Shown: positions 1 to 9,859, counted from the first letter of the stretch. The stretch is DNA of 64,000 nt from Rhizobiaceae bacterium (GCA_023953845.1 JAMLJC010000001.1:4412501-4476500); one strand, 5' to 3'. A program made the numbers and translations. Notes: generated by a model from the letters alone, not told the origin.

Positions 1-1
1 C

Positions 2-1087
2 GATCGGCGGACAACCGCGCTGATGACCCCGGCGCTGCGCTACCTTCAGGAACTCGGTCTGCTCACGGCGATCGCACCGCAAGCGGCGCCCTTGCGGACG
101 ATGCGGATCGTCGACGCCACCTCACGCCTGATCCGCAGCCCGTCTGTCACTTTCCATGCCTCCGAGATCGGCGAGGACCATTTTGGCCTCAATATACCCA
201 ATACGGTGCTTCTGGACGCACTTTGGCAGGCGGTTCGGACGTCGCCCACGATCGACTGGCGCGAGACGACCGTTGAAACGTGGCAACTGGAGCCTGCCGA
301 GGCGCGCGCGCTGCTCGCGGACGGCACGGCCGTTTCCGCTCCCGCGGCGATTGCGGCCGACGGGCGAAACTCCCCCGCGCGAAACGCGGCCGGTATCCGC
401 GTCTCCACCACGGCCTATCCGCAAGCCGCTCTGGTGGTCAATTTCAGCCATACACGCAGCCACGGGTCTGTTTCGACGGAGTTCCATACCGAAACCGGGC
501 CGTTCACGCAGGTGCCGCTTCCCGGCCTTCGGTCGAGCCTCGTCTGGGTGCTTGCGCCGGCCGTCGCAAAGGAGATGGCCGCGCTGGACGATGGGAAGCT
601 GTCCCGCCGCATCGAGGAGCGCATGCAATCCATGCTCGGAGGTGTGACGGTCGAGCCGGGCCGGCAGGTCTATCCCCTTTCGGCCAGCCTGCCCGGCCGG
701 TTCGCGTCCAATCGCGTCATGCTGGTCGGCGAGGCCGCCCACGTGTTCCCGCCAATCGGGGCGCAGGGGCTCAATCTCGGCATACGCGACGTGCAGGACG
801 TGCTCTCCGTAGTTGAGGATTTTCCGGCCGACCCCGGCGCACCGGCCGCTCTCGCGCGATATGACCGGCTGAGGCGGCCGGATATCGTGGCGCGGACGAC
901 AGGCGTCAACCTGCTCAACCGCTCGCTGTTGTCGGACATGCTGCCGGCGCAGATGGCGCGGGGCGTTGGCCTCTCGCTGCTCGGGCAGGTGCCGCCGCTG
1001 CGCTCCTTCTTCATGCGCGAGGGTCTGGCGCCCGGAAGCGGCTTTCGCGGCGTGCTTTCGGACCTACGGAAACAGGTCCGGCGGTAG
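2..1087 (+). CDS. FAD-dependent UbiH/UbiF-type monooxygenase, 5' end outside window
   Basis: Class A flavoprotein monooxygenase of the UbiH/UbiF/COQ6 family, which hydroxylates the ring of ubiquinone precursors. The reading frame is open to the window edge and begins with residues DRRTTAL, a stretch that follows the N-terminal Rossmann motif in this family. The GxGxxG part and the true start therefore lie upstream; the first in-window ATG (position 23) is internal. The C-terminal FAD motif is visible as GEAAHVFPPIGAQG about 236 codons after that ATG, with Glu where Asp is usual. The ring position it would act on cannot be told from this part. Its stop overlaps the convergent transporter gene by 24 bases. 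Confidence 0.85.
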   Translation, partial: DRRTTALMTPALRYLQELGLLTAIAPQAAPLRTMRIVDATSRLIRSPSVTFHASEIGEDHFGLNIPNTVLLDALWQAVRTSPTIDWRETTVETWQLEPAEARALLADGTAVSAPAAIAADGRNSPARNAAGIRVSTTAYPQAALVVNFSHTRSHGSVSTEFHTETGPFTQVPLPGLRSSLVWVLAPAVAKEMAALDDGKLSRRIEERMQSMLGGVTVEPGRQVYPLSASLPGRFASNRVMLVGEAAHVFPPIGAQGLNLGIRDVQDVLSVVEDFPADPGAPAALARYDRLRRPDIVARTTGVNLLNRSLLSDMLPAQMARGVGLSLLGQVPPLRSFFMREGLAPGSGFRGVLSDLRKQVRR

Positions 1088-2026
1088 CGTTCCCGATTTG
1101 ATCAGATAGAGCAGCGTCGTCACTGAGCCGACCGACAGCATTGTGGTGAGCAGGATGCTGGCCGATGCACGCTGCACCCATACGCCGTATTGCTGCGCGA
1201 TCACAAACACGTTCGTCGCCGTGGGCAGCGCGGCAAGCAGGACCGCGGTGAACACCCAGGTTTCGGAAAAATTGCCGATCCAGCTCAACATCAGATAGCA
1301 GGCCGCCGGGTGAACGGCGAGCTTCAGCAACGCGATCGCCCCGAGTTCTACGGGCACCCGGTTGAGAGGCCTCAGGGCCAGCGTCACGCCCATGGCAAAG
1401 AGCGCGCAGGGCGCAGCGGCGCGCGAGAGATACTCGAAGAACCGGTCGATCGGCTCAGGCGGCCTCAAATGCAGCGCCGCCACCGCGACGCCGAGCGCGG
1501 TGGCAATGATGAACGGATGAAGCACGATACGACGCAAGACGTTGCCCGCGAGCCTCACCGGAGACGTCCTGTCCGCGCCCGCCAGCGCCATCATCATGGG
1601 CGCGATGGCGAAATGCATGATGTTCTCGAAACAGAAGATCAGAGCGACGGGGACGGCCGCTTCCTCGCCGAAGGCGAGCAGCGCCAGACCCGGACCCATA
1701 TAGCCGATGTTGCCGTAGGCCGATGCCAGGCCTTTTATCGTCGCTTCGCGGATCTCGCCGCCCGACATCACCACCGAGGCGACGAACATGATCGAAAAGA
1801 CGATATAGGTGGTGAACACGGAACCGAAGATGAAGCTCCATTCCGTCAGGCGCTCGATCGGCGTCTTGCCGAGAAGCTGGAAAAACAGCGCCGGCAAGGC
1901 GATGTAGACGACGAAGGTGTTCATCCAGCCGAGCGCTTCGAGCGGCTGGCGCGTGATGCGCGCGGCAAGGAAGCCGACCAGGATCAGGCCGAAGAAGGGG
2001 ACGACAAGACCGATGACGTCGGACAT
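1064..2026 (-). CDS. AEC family transporter
   Basis: Membrane protein of the auxin efflux carrier (AEC) family, about 320 residues with ten predicted hydrophobic helices. It opens directly with a membrane segment (MSDVIGLVVPFFGLI), as family members do. Two longer starts exist (ATG at 2071, TTG at 2080), but they only add a short polar leader, so the ATG at 2026 is preferred; its upstream SD (CTCTGG) is poor, which leaves the start uncertain. Bacterial members export organic acids such as malate or malonate; the substrate here is unknown. It is divergent from hspQ and convergent with the monooxygenase. Confidence 0.85.
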   Translation of the reverse strand: MSDVIGLVVPFFGLILVGFLAARITRQPLEALGWMNTFVVYIALPALFFQLLGKTPIERLTEWSFIFGSVFTTYIVFSIMFVASVVMSGGEIREATIKGLASAYGNIGYMGPGLALLAFGEEAAVPVALIFCFENIMHFAIAPMMMALAGADRTSPVRLAGNVLRRIVLHPFIIATALGVAVAALHLRPPEPIDRFFEYLSRAAAPCALFAMGVTLALRPLNRVPVELGAIALLKLAVHPAACYLMLSWIGNFSETWVFTAVLLAALPTATNVFVIAQQYGVWVQRASASILLTTMLSVGSVTTLLYLIKSGTLPPDLFP

Positions 2027-2144
2027 CAGGATTCCAGAGGCAACCGGAACCGCGCTACGCGGCGCGTCCATCTGCGTCAAGGCCGACAGGGATTGAATTG
2101 CCCCGGACGAAGGTGCAATTAGCGGTCAACAACAGAAGAATGAC

Positions 2145-2477
2145 ATGGCAAGCGTCAAGACGGCCAAATTTCAGATCGGACAGGTTGTCCGACATAGGGT
2201 GTTTCCGTTTCGCGGCGTGATCTTCGACGTCGATCCGCAATTCGCGAACACGGAGGAATGGTATCGGTCCATTCCGGCCGAGGTGCGGCCGCGCAAGGAT
2301 CAGCCCTTCTATCATCTGCTCGCTGAAAACTCGGAAACGGAATACGTCGCCTATGTTTCGGAGCAGAACCTGCTGAGCGACGATTCAGGCGAGCCGGTGC
2401 GGCATCCGCAACTGAGGGATATGTTCGACCGCATGCCTGACGGCCGCTACACGCCCAAGGCCATCGCGCGACACTGA
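2145..2477 (+). CDS. hspQ: heat shock protein HspQ
   Basis: HspQ (YccV-like, hemimethylated-DNA-binding domain), 110 residues, a typical length. Family features are seen in order: the N-terminal FQIGQVVRHRVFPFRGVIFDVDP strand region (read as FQIGQVVRH then PFRGVIFDVDP), EEWYRSIP, QPFYHLL and the YVAYVSEQNL end. In enterobacteria the protein is heat-induced and acts as a specificity factor for Lon protease; it also binds hemimethylated DNA in vitro. No heat-shock promoter is convincing in the 118-base divergent gap to the AEC gene. A strong hairpin terminator follows at 2504-2528. Confidence 0.93.
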   Translation: MASVKTAKFQIGQVVRHRVFPFRGVIFDVDPQFANTEEWYRSIPAEVRPRKDQPFYHLLAENSETEYVAYVSEQNLLSDDSGEPVRHPQLRDMFDRMPDGRYTPKAIARH

Positions 2478-2503
2478 GGCCGCATATATCGGAGAGTTGA
2501 CAA

Positions 2504-2528
2504 AAAACGGGGCGCGAGGCCCCGTTTT
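2504..2528. terminator. bidirectional Rho-independent terminator between hspQ and the IalB-like gene
   Basis: Perfect 10-bp stem (AAAACGGGGC / GCCCCGTTTT) with a 5-base loop. The tail is TTTTCCTT on the plus strand and TTTTTTG on the minus strand, so it can end both convergent genes. Confidence 0.9.
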
Positions 2529-2552
2529 CCTTAAGCTCCGAAGCCGGACGGA

Positions 2553-3185
2553 TCAGTTCGCGGCTTTCGCCTTTTCCTGCTCTTCCTTGAGCTTCTTGGC
2601 GAAGTCCTCGTTGTTCTTCGACACGAAGTCCTGAAGCTTCTTCTGGCGGTCCTCGATGTCCGACTGCTGCAGAGGCGCACCATCATACGCGCCGGTGAAG
2701 CCCTTCAGCGTCACCTTCACCGGGTTCTGCTGGTTCTGGAAGTTGACCGATGTCAGGGTCAATTCCGAACCCTTCTTGAACGAGGCGACGAGCTGGTCGC
2801 TCAGCGGCACCTCTGCCACGCAGCGGTCGGGGAAGCAGATCACGTAGTCGAGCTTCTGGGCCTTGCCGCCGTCGATCTGCAGGCCGATGCCGGGGGGCAC
2901 GAGGCGCCCGGTCGGCACGGTGACCTGAAACACCTTGCGGTTCACCTTGCCCTTGAGTTCAATCAGGCTGACGCCGGTGACCAGTTGGCCGCTGTCGGCC
3001 ACGACGATGTTCTGCACGTTGCAGATGTCAACGTCCTCCTGCTTGGTGCAGGCCTTGAACCAGCCGTTCGGCACCTGCTGCTGCTGTGCCGAGGCCGGAG
3101 CGATTCCGACAGCGAGCAGGGCCGCGGCGCCGGCAGCCAGCGCCGAGAGAGGAGCAGCCGCGCGCATCGATCCGTTGATCTTCAT
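2553..3185 (-). CDS. invasion-associated locus B (IalB) family periplasmic protein
   Basis: Secreted protein of 210 residues in the IalB family, named from Bartonella and common in Hyphomicrobiales; its molecular role is not settled. A signal peptide of about 34 residues ends APASA before a Gln-rich stretch. Four cysteines (FKACTKQ, DICNVQ, VICFPDRC) fit two disulfides in the periplasm. The C terminus is a charged, Lys/Glu-rich probable coiled coil. The ATG at 3185 is chosen because AAGAGG lies just upstream and it begins the signal peptide; a longer reading from 3218 has no such support. Confidence 0.88.
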   Translation of the reverse strand: MKINGSMRAAAPLSALAAGAAALLAVGIAPASAQQQQVPNGWFKACTKQEDVDICNVQNIVVADSGQLVTGVSLIELKGKVNRKVFQVTVPTGRLVPPGIGLQIDGGKAQKLDYVICFPDRCVAEVPLSDQLVASFKKGSELTLTSVNFQNQQNPVKVTLKGFTGAYDGAPLQQSDIEDRQKKLQDFVSKNNEDFAKKLKEEQEKAKAAN

Positions 3186-3409
3186 AGATACCTCTTGCGA
3201 TCCCGTTCGGCCGCCCACCCGGCCGGTGTCATTGGCTACCTGTTGTGCAAATGAGGCAACAGGATGACTTGGGAGCGCCTGTTACACCGGCACCGGGCGG
3301 GAATCCAGACAAAACGACATGACCAGGTGCGGAGTTCTACGAACACGGTTAGCCTCGGGATCGTGATAGGTTCAGCCCCGAATCATCTGCCTGGCACTGG
3401 AGGTCCGCG

Positions 3410-5215
3410 GTGGGCCGGAGGTTTTTGAATGCTCTGCTGATCGGGCTCTTCATGCTCGCTGGCATCGGCATGGCGTCGGCGCAGAAGTCGCACGGCATCG
3501 CGATGCACGGCGAGCCTGCGCTTCCCGCCGATTTCGCGAACTTTCCCTATGTCAATCCGGACGCCCCGAAAGGCGGACGCGTGGAATATGCCTGGCCGGG
3601 CACGTTCGACAGCATCAACCCCTTCATCGTGCAGGGCAGCGGCGCGCGCGGCAGCCTCGACCTGATGTTCGGCAACAATGTCTTCGACACGCTGATGATG
3701 CGTTCCGCCGACGAGCCGTTCACGCTCTATCCGCTGCTGGCCGAGGCGGTCGAGACCGACGACGCGCGAAGCTTCGCCGAATTCACGCTGGATGCGCGGG
3801 CCAGATTCTCGGACGGCGAGCCGGTGACGCCTGAAGACGTGATCTTCACCGTCGAGCTTCTGCGGGACAAGGGATTGCCGCGCTACGGCGTGACGGCCGG
3901 CAAGATCGCGTCCATGGAGAAAGTCGGCGAGCGCGGCGTGCGCTTCACCTTCAAGCAGCCCGACCGCGAGCTGCCGCTGATTCTCGGACTGATGCCGATC
4001 CTGCCGAAGCACGCGATCGACGCCGAGCGCTTCGACAAGTCGACGCTGACGCCGATGATCGGCAGCGGGCCGTATCGGCTCGCCGAGGTCAGGCCGGGCG
4101 ATTCGCTCACCTTCCGGCGCAATCCGGATTATTGGGCGAAGGACGTCCCTTCAAAACGCGGCTTCGACAATTACGACGAGATCCGCCTCACCTACTACCG
4201 CGACGAGAACGCGCTGTTCGAAGCCTTCAAGAAGGGGCTGGTCGACGTCCTGCTGGACGAGAACAGCAGCCGCTGGACCACTCAGTACGACTTTCCCGCG
4301 GTGAAATCCGGCGCTGTCATCAAGGACACGATCGAGACGAAGCTACCGTCCGGCATGTTCGGCATCGTCATGAACACGAGGCGTCCGGCGCTCGCCGACC
4401 GCAGGCTGCGCGACGCGCTGACGGCGCTGTTCGATTTCGAATGGGTCAATCGCAACCTTTTCTCGGACACCTACACGCGCACGCGCAGTTTCTTCGACAA
4501 TTCCGACCTTTCCAGCGCCGGCCGGCCGGCGAGCGAGGGAGAGAAAGCGCTGCTGGCCGCGTTTCCGGACGCGGTGCGGTCCGAGATCATGGCAGAAGGC
4601 TGGCTGCCGCCGAAGTCGGACGGCAGCGGGCGCGACCGAGCTTTCCTGCGCGTCGGCTTCGAGAAGCTGAAGGCCGCCGGCTATACGTTGCGCGATGGAC
4701 GAATGATGGATGCAGACGGAAAGCCGCTGTCGTTCGAGATCATGCTGAAGGGCAGCGAGAACCAGCAGATCGCGGTCGCCTTCCAGCAGACCCTTGCCAG
4801 GCTGGGCGTGGACATCGTCATCCGCTCCGTGGACGCCGCGCAGTTCCTGCAGCGGCAGATCGACTACGATTTCGACATGATGTTCTTCCGCTACACGGGC
4901 TCGCTGTCACCGGGCGTGGAACAGGCGAGCCGCTGGGGCTCGGAGGTGCGCGACAAGCCCGGCACCTTCAACTATGCGGGCGTCGCCAATCCGGCGGTCG
5001 ATGCGTTGCTGGATCATCTGGTCAATGCGCGGACACGACCGGAATTCATCGATGCGGTGCGGGCTCTGGATCGCGTCCTGTTGAGTGGCGCCTATGTCAT
5101 CCCGCTCTATTTCAAGCCGGAACAGTGGGTGGCGCGCTGGGCGCGCATCGAGCGGCCCGACGTGATTCCCATTCAGGGCGCTCAGTTCCCCACTTGGTGG
5201 CACAGGAAGGACTAG
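3410..5215 (+). CDS. family 5 extracellular solute-binding protein (YejA-like)
   Basis: Periplasmic binding protein of the peptide/nickel (family 5) class, 601 residues, closest in pattern to YejA, which serves uptake of peptides and microcin C. A signal peptide (MGRRFLNALLIGLFMLAGIG, then MASAQ) is followed by the YejA-type start HGIAMHG and NPDAPKGG. The start is GTG at 3410 with TGGAGG seven bases upstream; the nearby ATG is out of frame. No permease or ATPase gene is adjacent, so its ABC partner must lie elsewhere or this is an orphan. The next gene starts two bases after its stop, suggesting an operon. Confidence 0.9.
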   Translation: MGRRFLNALLIGLFMLAGIGMASAQKSHGIAMHGEPALPADFANFPYVNPDAPKGGRVEYAWPGTFDSINPFIVQGSGARGSLDLMFGNNVFDTLMMRSADEPFTLYPLLAEAVETDDARSFAEFTLDARARFSDGEPVTPEDVIFTVELLRDKGLPRYGVTAGKIASMEKVGERGVRFTFKQPDRELPLILGLMPILPKHAIDAERFDKSTLTPMIGSGPYRLAEVRPGDSLTFRRNPDYWAKDVPSKRGFDNYDEIRLTYYRDENALFEAFKKGLVDVLLDENSSRWTTQYDFPAVKSGAVIKDTIETKLPSGMFGIVMNTRRPALADRRLRDALTALFDFEWVNRNLFSDTYTRTRSFFDNSDLSSAGRPASEGEKALLAAFPDAVRSEIMAEGWLPPKSDGSGRDRAFLRVGFEKLKAAGYTLRDGRMMDADGKPLSFEIMLKGSENQQIAVAFQQTLARLGVDIVIRSVDAAQFLQRQIDYDFDMMFFRYTGSLSPGVEQASRWGSEVRDKPGTFNYAGVANPAVDALLDHLVNARTRPEFIDAVRALDRVLLSGAYVIPLYFKPEQWVARWARIERPDVIPIQGAQFPTWWHRKD

Positions 5216-5217
5216 CC

Positions 5218-5880
5218 ATGGCCGACAAGCAGACCGTCACCGTCGATGTCGTCTCGGATGTCGTCTGCCCGTGGTGCTATATCGGCCAGAAGCGGCTGGA
5301 GCGCGCCATCACCGCCGTTCCGGAGCTCGACGTCGAGGTGCGCTGGCGTCCCTACCAGCTCGATCCGACGATTCCGGCAGAGGGCAAGGATCGACGGCAA
5401 TACATGATCGACAAGTTCGGCAGCGAGGAGCGCATCGCCGAGATCCACGAGCGGATCGAGAGTCTTGGCAAGGACGAGGGCATTGATTTCGCCTTCGACA
5501 GGATAAAGATCGCTCCGAATACGCTGGATGCCCATCGCGTCATCCGCTGGGCCGGAGCGGCAGGCAACGGCATCCAGAACGAACTCGTAAGGCGACTGTT
5601 CAGCCTGAATTTCGAGCAGGGCAGGAACATCGGCGATCCAGCGGTCCTGATCGACGCGGCGCGTGATTCCGGCATGGACGAGGCGGTGGTGATGACCCTG
5701 CTGCCGACCGAGGCGGACCGCGCCGAGGTTCAGAACGAGATCGCCACCGCCTCGCGCATGGGCATTACGGGCGTGCCGTGCTTTCTTCTCGAAAGCAAAT
5801 ACGCCGTCATGGGCGCGCAGGACACCGCGACGCTGGCGGATGCGTTGAGGCAGGTCGCGGCAGAGAAGGCCGGCGCGTAG
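5218..5880 (+). CDS. DsbA family oxidoreductase, FrnE-like
   Basis: Thioredoxin-fold protein of the DsbA/FrnE subfamily, 220 residues. The redox motif CPWC is at residues 17-20 and the cis-proline loop is GITGVPCF near residue 180. No signal peptide is present, so it is predicted cytoplasmic, unlike true DsbA. FrnE-type proteins have disulfide oxidoreductase or isomerase activity and are linked to oxidative stress. The ATG lies two bases after the stop of the binding-protein gene, so the two are probably co-transcribed. Confidence 0.9.
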   Translation: MADKQTVTVDVVSDVVCPWCYIGQKRLERAITAVPELDVEVRWRPYQLDPTIPAEGKDRRQYMIDKFGSEERIAEIHERIESLGKDEGIDFAFDRIKIAPNTLDAHRVIRWAGAAGNGIQNELVRRLFSLNFEQGRNIGDPAVLIDAARDSGMDEAVVMTLLPTEADRAEVQNEIATASRMGITGVPCFLLESKYAVMGAQDTATLADALRQVAAEKAGA

Positions 5881-5892
5881 ACGCCGCACCCG

Positions 5893-8800
5893 CTAAGCCG
5901 CAGCCTTCTCCACCAACCGCGCCAACTGCGTCATCACCACCGCGGAGCCTGCCAGCCGCTTGTCAGGCGTCGGCCAGTCGCGCGCAAACACCACGCTCTG
6001 GTCGGGTCTGATCTTCGCCAGCGAGCCTTGCTCCCCGATGTAGCGGACCAGCCCTGCTGGATTGGCGAATTCGCGTTTGCGGAAATGGATGACGACGCCT
6101 TTCGGTCCGGCATCCAGCTTCTCGACATTCGCGCGGCGGCACAGACCCTTGATGAACATGATCTTGAGCAGGTGTGCGACTTCGTCCGGCAGCGGGCCGA
6201 AGCGGTCGATAAGCTCCGCGCCGAAGGCATCGATCTCCTCCGGCTTCTCCAGCTCGCCGAGCCGGCGGTAGAGGCCGAGGCGCAGTTGCAGATCCGGCAC
6301 GTAACTTTCCGGGATCATGACGGACGTGCCGACCGAGATTTGCGGCGACCAGTCGCCGTCCGAAACCTCGCCGCTGCCCTTGATCTCGGCGACGGCCTCC
6401 TCGAGCATCTGCTGGTAGAGTTCGAAGCCGACTTCCTTGATGTGGCCCGACTGTTCCTCACCGAGCAGATTGCCGGCGCCGCGTATGTCGAGATCGTGGC
6501 TGGCAAGCTGGAAGCCCGCGCCGAGCGTATCCAGCGACTGCAGCACCTTCAGCCGCCGGTCGGCAGTGTCGGTCAGCTTCTTGTTGGCCGGCAGCGTGAA
6601 CAGCGCATAGGCGCGCACCTTCGACCGCCCCACCCTGCCCCGCAACTGATAGAGCTGGGCAAGGCCGAACATGTCGGCGCGGTGGACGATCAGGGTATTG
6701 GCGGTCGGGATGTCGAGGCCGGATTCCACGATCGTCGTGGACAGGAGAACGTCATACTGCCCGTCGTAGAATGCGTTCATGATGTCGTCGAGCTCGCCCG
6801 GCGCCATCTGGCCGTGCGCGGTGCCGACCTTCAGCTCCGGCACCTGCTCGGCCAGAAATTCCTTGATTTCGCCGAGGTCTGAGATGCGCGGCACGACATA
6901 AAAGCTCTGGCCGCCGCGATAGCGCTCGCGCAAAAGGGTTTCGCGGATGACCAGCGGGTCGAAAGGCGAGATAAAGGTGCGCACGGCCATGCGGTCGACC
7001 GGCGGCGTGGCGATCAGCGAGAGCTCGCGCACGCCCGTCAGCGCCAGTTGCAGCGTGCGCGGGATGGGCGTGGCCGAAAGCGTCAGCACATGCACGTCGG
7101 TCTTCAGCTCCTTCAGCCGCTCCTTGTGCTTCACGCCGAAATGCTGCTCCTCATCGACGATCAGCAGGCCGAGATTCTTGAAGGTGATCGAACTGCCCAG
7201 CAGTGCGTGGGTGCCGACGACGATATCGACGGTGCCATCGGCCAGTCCCTTCTTCGTGTCCGCCAGCTCCTTGGCCGCAACCAGCCGCGACGCCTGCCGC
7301 ACCGTTACCGGAAGCCCCTGAAAACGCTGTGAAAATGTCTTGAAGTGCTGGCGGGCCAGAAGCGTCGTCGGCACGACGACCGCGACCTGCACGCCCTCCA
7401 TCGCCGCCACAAACGCCGCGCGCAGGGCCACCTCGGTCTTGCCGAAGCCGACGTCGCCGCAGATCAGTCGATCCATCGGCTTGCCGAGCGAAAGATCGTC
7501 CAGCACCGCGTCGATGGCGCTATGCTGGTCGTCCGTCTCCTCATAGGGGAAGCGGGCGGAGAATTCGCCGTAGAGGCCGTCCGGCGCGTGGAATTCCGGC
7601 GCGGCACGCATCTGGCGTTCGGCCGCAAGCTTGATGAGCTGCCCGGCCATCTCCAGCAGGCGGCGTTTCAGCTTCGCCTTGCGCGACTGCCACGCGCCAC
7701 CGCCGAGCTTGTCGAGCACGGCTTCGGCCGAATCCGAGCCGTAGCGCGATAAAAGCTCGATATTCTCGACCGGCAGGAACAGTCGTCCATCGGCCGCATA
7801 GTGGATTTCGAGGCAGTCGTGCGGCGCGCCAGCGGCTTCGATGGTCTTCAGTCCGACGAAACGCCCGATGCCGTGATCCGAATGCACGACGATGTCGCCG
7901 GCCGAAAGCGACGCGACTTCCGCGATGAAATCGGCGGCGCGCTTGCGTTTCTTGCGACGCACCAGCCGGTCGCCCAGCACGTCCTGCTCGGCAACCACGA
8001 CGAGGTCGGCGGTCTCGAAACCCGATTCGAGCGGAAGAACGGCCAGCGCCGCAGCTCCCGCCTTCAGCTTCGCGATTTCGGAGAACTTCGCCACCTTCTC
8101 CAGATTGCCGAGATGGTGCTCGGCCAGGATCTGGCCGAGACGGTCGAGCGAACCTTCGGTCCAGCCGGCGATGATCACCTTGCGTCCGGCCGCCCGTTCC
8201 TTGCCGATATGCGCCACGACCGCATCGAACACATTGGCATTCGGGTCGGCGCGCTCTTGCTCGAAGCTCCGGCCGGCCTTCGATCCGCCGTGCAGCAGCC
8301 TGCGGCCACCACCCCCGGGCGCGTCGAAGGGTGTCAGGTCGATGCCCATGTTGTCCGCAAGGGCTTTTGATACCTCCTCGGGAGAAAGATAGAGCCGCTC
8401 GGGCGCGACGGGTTTATAGGGCACCGCATCCTTGAGCGCGCTGTCCGCCTGTTTCCGCCGCGCCTCGTAGTGGTCGAGGATCAACGCATGCCGCTCCGAC
8501 AATGCCTCGTGCGCCAGATGGTCGAAGACGACCGGCGCTCCCGGCAGATAGTCGAAAACGGTGCCCAGCCGTTCATAGAAGAGCGGCAGCCAATGCTCCA
8601 TTCCGGCGAAGCGGCGGCCTTCCGATACGGCCGCATAGAGCGCGTCGTCGCGCGACGGGGCGCCGAACGTCTCGATATAGTTGCGACGAAACCGGCTGAT
8701 CGCTTCCGGCGTCAGCGTCACCTCGCTCATGGCCTGAAGCTTCATGGCATCGCGCTGGCCGGTGGTGCGCTGGGTGGCGACGTCGAAGGCGCGGATGGAT

Positions 8801-9390
8801 TCCAGCGTATCGCCGAAGAAATCCAGCCGAAGCGCTTCGGGGGTGCCGGGCGCATAGAGATCGAGGATGCCGCCGCGCACCGCAAATTCGCCGACGTCGC
8901 GCACCGTCGAAACCCGGTCGAAGCCTGCATTCTCCAGCCGCGCTGTAAGCGCGTTCATGTCGACCTGATTGCCCGGTCTGGCGCGAAAGGTCTGCGCGTC
9001 GATGACGTCGGCGGGCGGAATGCGCTGCAGAAGCGAATTCGCGGTCGTCAGCACGATGGCGCGGTGTGGCGTTCTCGCCAGGCCGATCATGGCCCCAAGC
9101 GCATCCAGCCGGCGCGCGGCTGCGTCGGCGCCCGGAGAAACGCGATCATAAGGAAGGCAGTCCCATGCCGGAAAGTCGAGCACGGGAAGCTCCGGCATGA
9201 CGAAACCCAGCGCTTCTATCAATGCCGGCAGTTTCTGGCCGTCGCGGGCGACGAAGATGACCGGCCGGTCGTCGCCGGTCTCCCTGACGATCTCGGCGAG
9301 CGCGAACGCCTCGTAGCCGTCCACCACGCCATCAACGGTGAAGAGGCCGGTCCTACCCTTGGGCAAACCGATGGTCGGCAGGAGTTTCAT
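5893..9390 (-). CDS. mfd: transcription-repair coupling factor
   Basis: Mfd, 1165 residues, full length. It removes RNA polymerase stalled at DNA lesions and recruits UvrA. Domains seen in order: the UvrB-like N-terminal part (DGYEAFALAEI, FPAWDCLPYDRVSPG), the RNA-polymerase-interacting CarD-like domain at about 495-580 (GDIVVHSDHGIGRF), the RecG-like helicase with Walker A GDVGFGKTE near 643 and DEEQ near 744, motif VI QLRGRVGR, and the C-terminal TRCF domain (DRFGPLP). It is followed upstream by sdhE in the same direction, 14 bases apart. It is convergent with the FrnE-like gene. Confidence 0.98.
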   Translation of the reverse strand: MKLLPTIGLPKGRTGLFTVDGVVDGYEAFALAEIVRETGDDRPVIFVARDGQKLPALIEALGFVMPELPVLDFPAWDCLPYDRVSPGADAAARRLDALGAMIGLARTPHRAIVLTTANSLLQRIPPADVIDAQTFRARPGNQVDMNALTARLENAGFDRVSTVRDVGEFAVRGGILDLYAPGTPEALRLDFFGDTLESIRAFDVATQRTTGQRDAMKLQAMSEVTLTPEAISRFRRNYIETFGAPSRDDALYAAVSEGRRFAGMEHWLPLFYERLGTVFDYLPGAPVVFDHLAHEALSERHALILDHYEARRKQADSALKDAVPYKPVAPERLYLSPEEVSKALADNMGIDLTPFDAPGGGGRRLLHGGSKAGRSFEQERADPNANVFDAVVAHIGKERAAGRKVIIAGWTEGSLDRLGQILAEHHLGNLEKVAKFSEIAKLKAGAAALAVLPLESGFETADLVVVAEQDVLGDRLVRRKKRKRAADFIAEVASLSAGDIVVHSDHGIGRFVGLKTIEAAGAPHDCLEIHYAADGRLFLPVENIELLSRYGSDSAEAVLDKLGGGAWQSRKAKLKRRLLEMAGQLIKLAAERQMRAAPEFHAPDGLYGEFSARFPYEETDDQHSAIDAVLDDLSLGKPMDRLICGDVGFGKTEVALRAAFVAAMEGVQVAVVVPTTLLARQHFKTFSQRFQGLPVTVRQASRLVAAKELADTKKGLADGTVDIVVGTHALLGSSITFKNLGLLIVDEEQHFGVKHKERLKELKTDVHVLTLSATPIPRTLQLALTGVRELSLIATPPVDRMAVRTFISPFDPLVIRETLLRERYRGGQSFYVVPRISDLGEIKEFLAEQVPELKVGTAHGQMAPGELDDIMNAFYDGQYDVLLSTTIVESGLDIPTANTLIVHRADMFGLAQLYQLRGRVGRSKVRAYALFTLPANKKLTDTADRRLKVLQSLDTLGAGFQLASHDLDIRGAGNLLGEEQSGHIKEVGFELYQQMLEEAVAEIKGSGEVSDGDWSPQISVGTSVMIPESYVPDLQLRLGLYRRLGELEKPEEIDAFGAELIDRFGPLPDEVAHLLKIMFIKGLCRRANVEKLDAGPKGVVIHFRKREFANPAGLVRYIGEQGSLAKIRPDQSVVFARDWPTPDKRLAGSAVVMTQLARLVEKAAA

Positions 9391-9404
9391 CGTATTGGTC
9401 GCGT

Positions 9405-9692
9405 TCAGAATGTCATCGTCCTTCGGAACGCCAGAACGCGCTCCAGAAGCGGGCTGGCGTGCTGAGGCGGGACCGGCAGGTCGCCCATGATCCAGCCCAG
9501 AAGATCGGTGTCGGGAATATCCAGAAGCCGTTCATATTGTTTGATTTCAGCGTCGGTCAAGCCGTCGACGGCAGCATCGGCGAATGTACCGAGAACGAGG
9601 TCCAGTTCACGCAACCCGCGATGCCAGGAGCGGAACAGGAGTTTCCGCCGCCTGATATCCAAACCGATGCTGGAACGTGCCGTGCCTGTCAT
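9405..9692 (-). CDS. sdhE: FAD assembly factor SdhE
   Basis: SdhE/SDHAF2 (DUF339) protein, 95 residues. It helps covalent attachment of FAD to the flavoprotein SdhA of succinate dehydrogenase. The diagnostic RGxxE motif is seen as RGLRELD, followed by the helical region LTDAEIKQYERLLDIPDTDLLGW typical of the family (read here as LTDAEIKQYE and DIPDTDLLGW). It is transcribed with mfd, a pairing common in this order of bacteria. Confidence 0.93.
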   Translation of the reverse strand: MTGTARSSIGLDIRRRKLLFRSWHRGLRELDLVLGTFADAAVDGLTDAEIKQYERLLDIPDTDLLGWIMGDLPVPPQHASPLLERVLAFRRTMTF

Positions 9693-9792
9693 CCTGCCCT
9701 CTCTGCGGCCGCATATAGCGCGGCAGGCAGGACGTGTCAGCCGTGGCGACGATTATGAGGGAACGCCGAGACGATTACGCCGAAAACGGAGA

Positions 9793-9821
9793 CAGGCGGA
9801 GCTGGCCCCCAACTCCGCCTG
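9793..9821 (-). terminator. probable terminator of the 9860-10312 gene
   Basis: Perfect 9-bp stem (CAGGCGGAG / CTCCGCCTG) with an 11-base loop. On the minus strand a short T run (GTTTTCG) follows. It lies 39 bases beyond the stop of the minus-strand gene. Confidence 0.55.
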
Positions 9822-9859
9822 CAATATATTGAACGAAACCAATGAATTGCACGCCAATG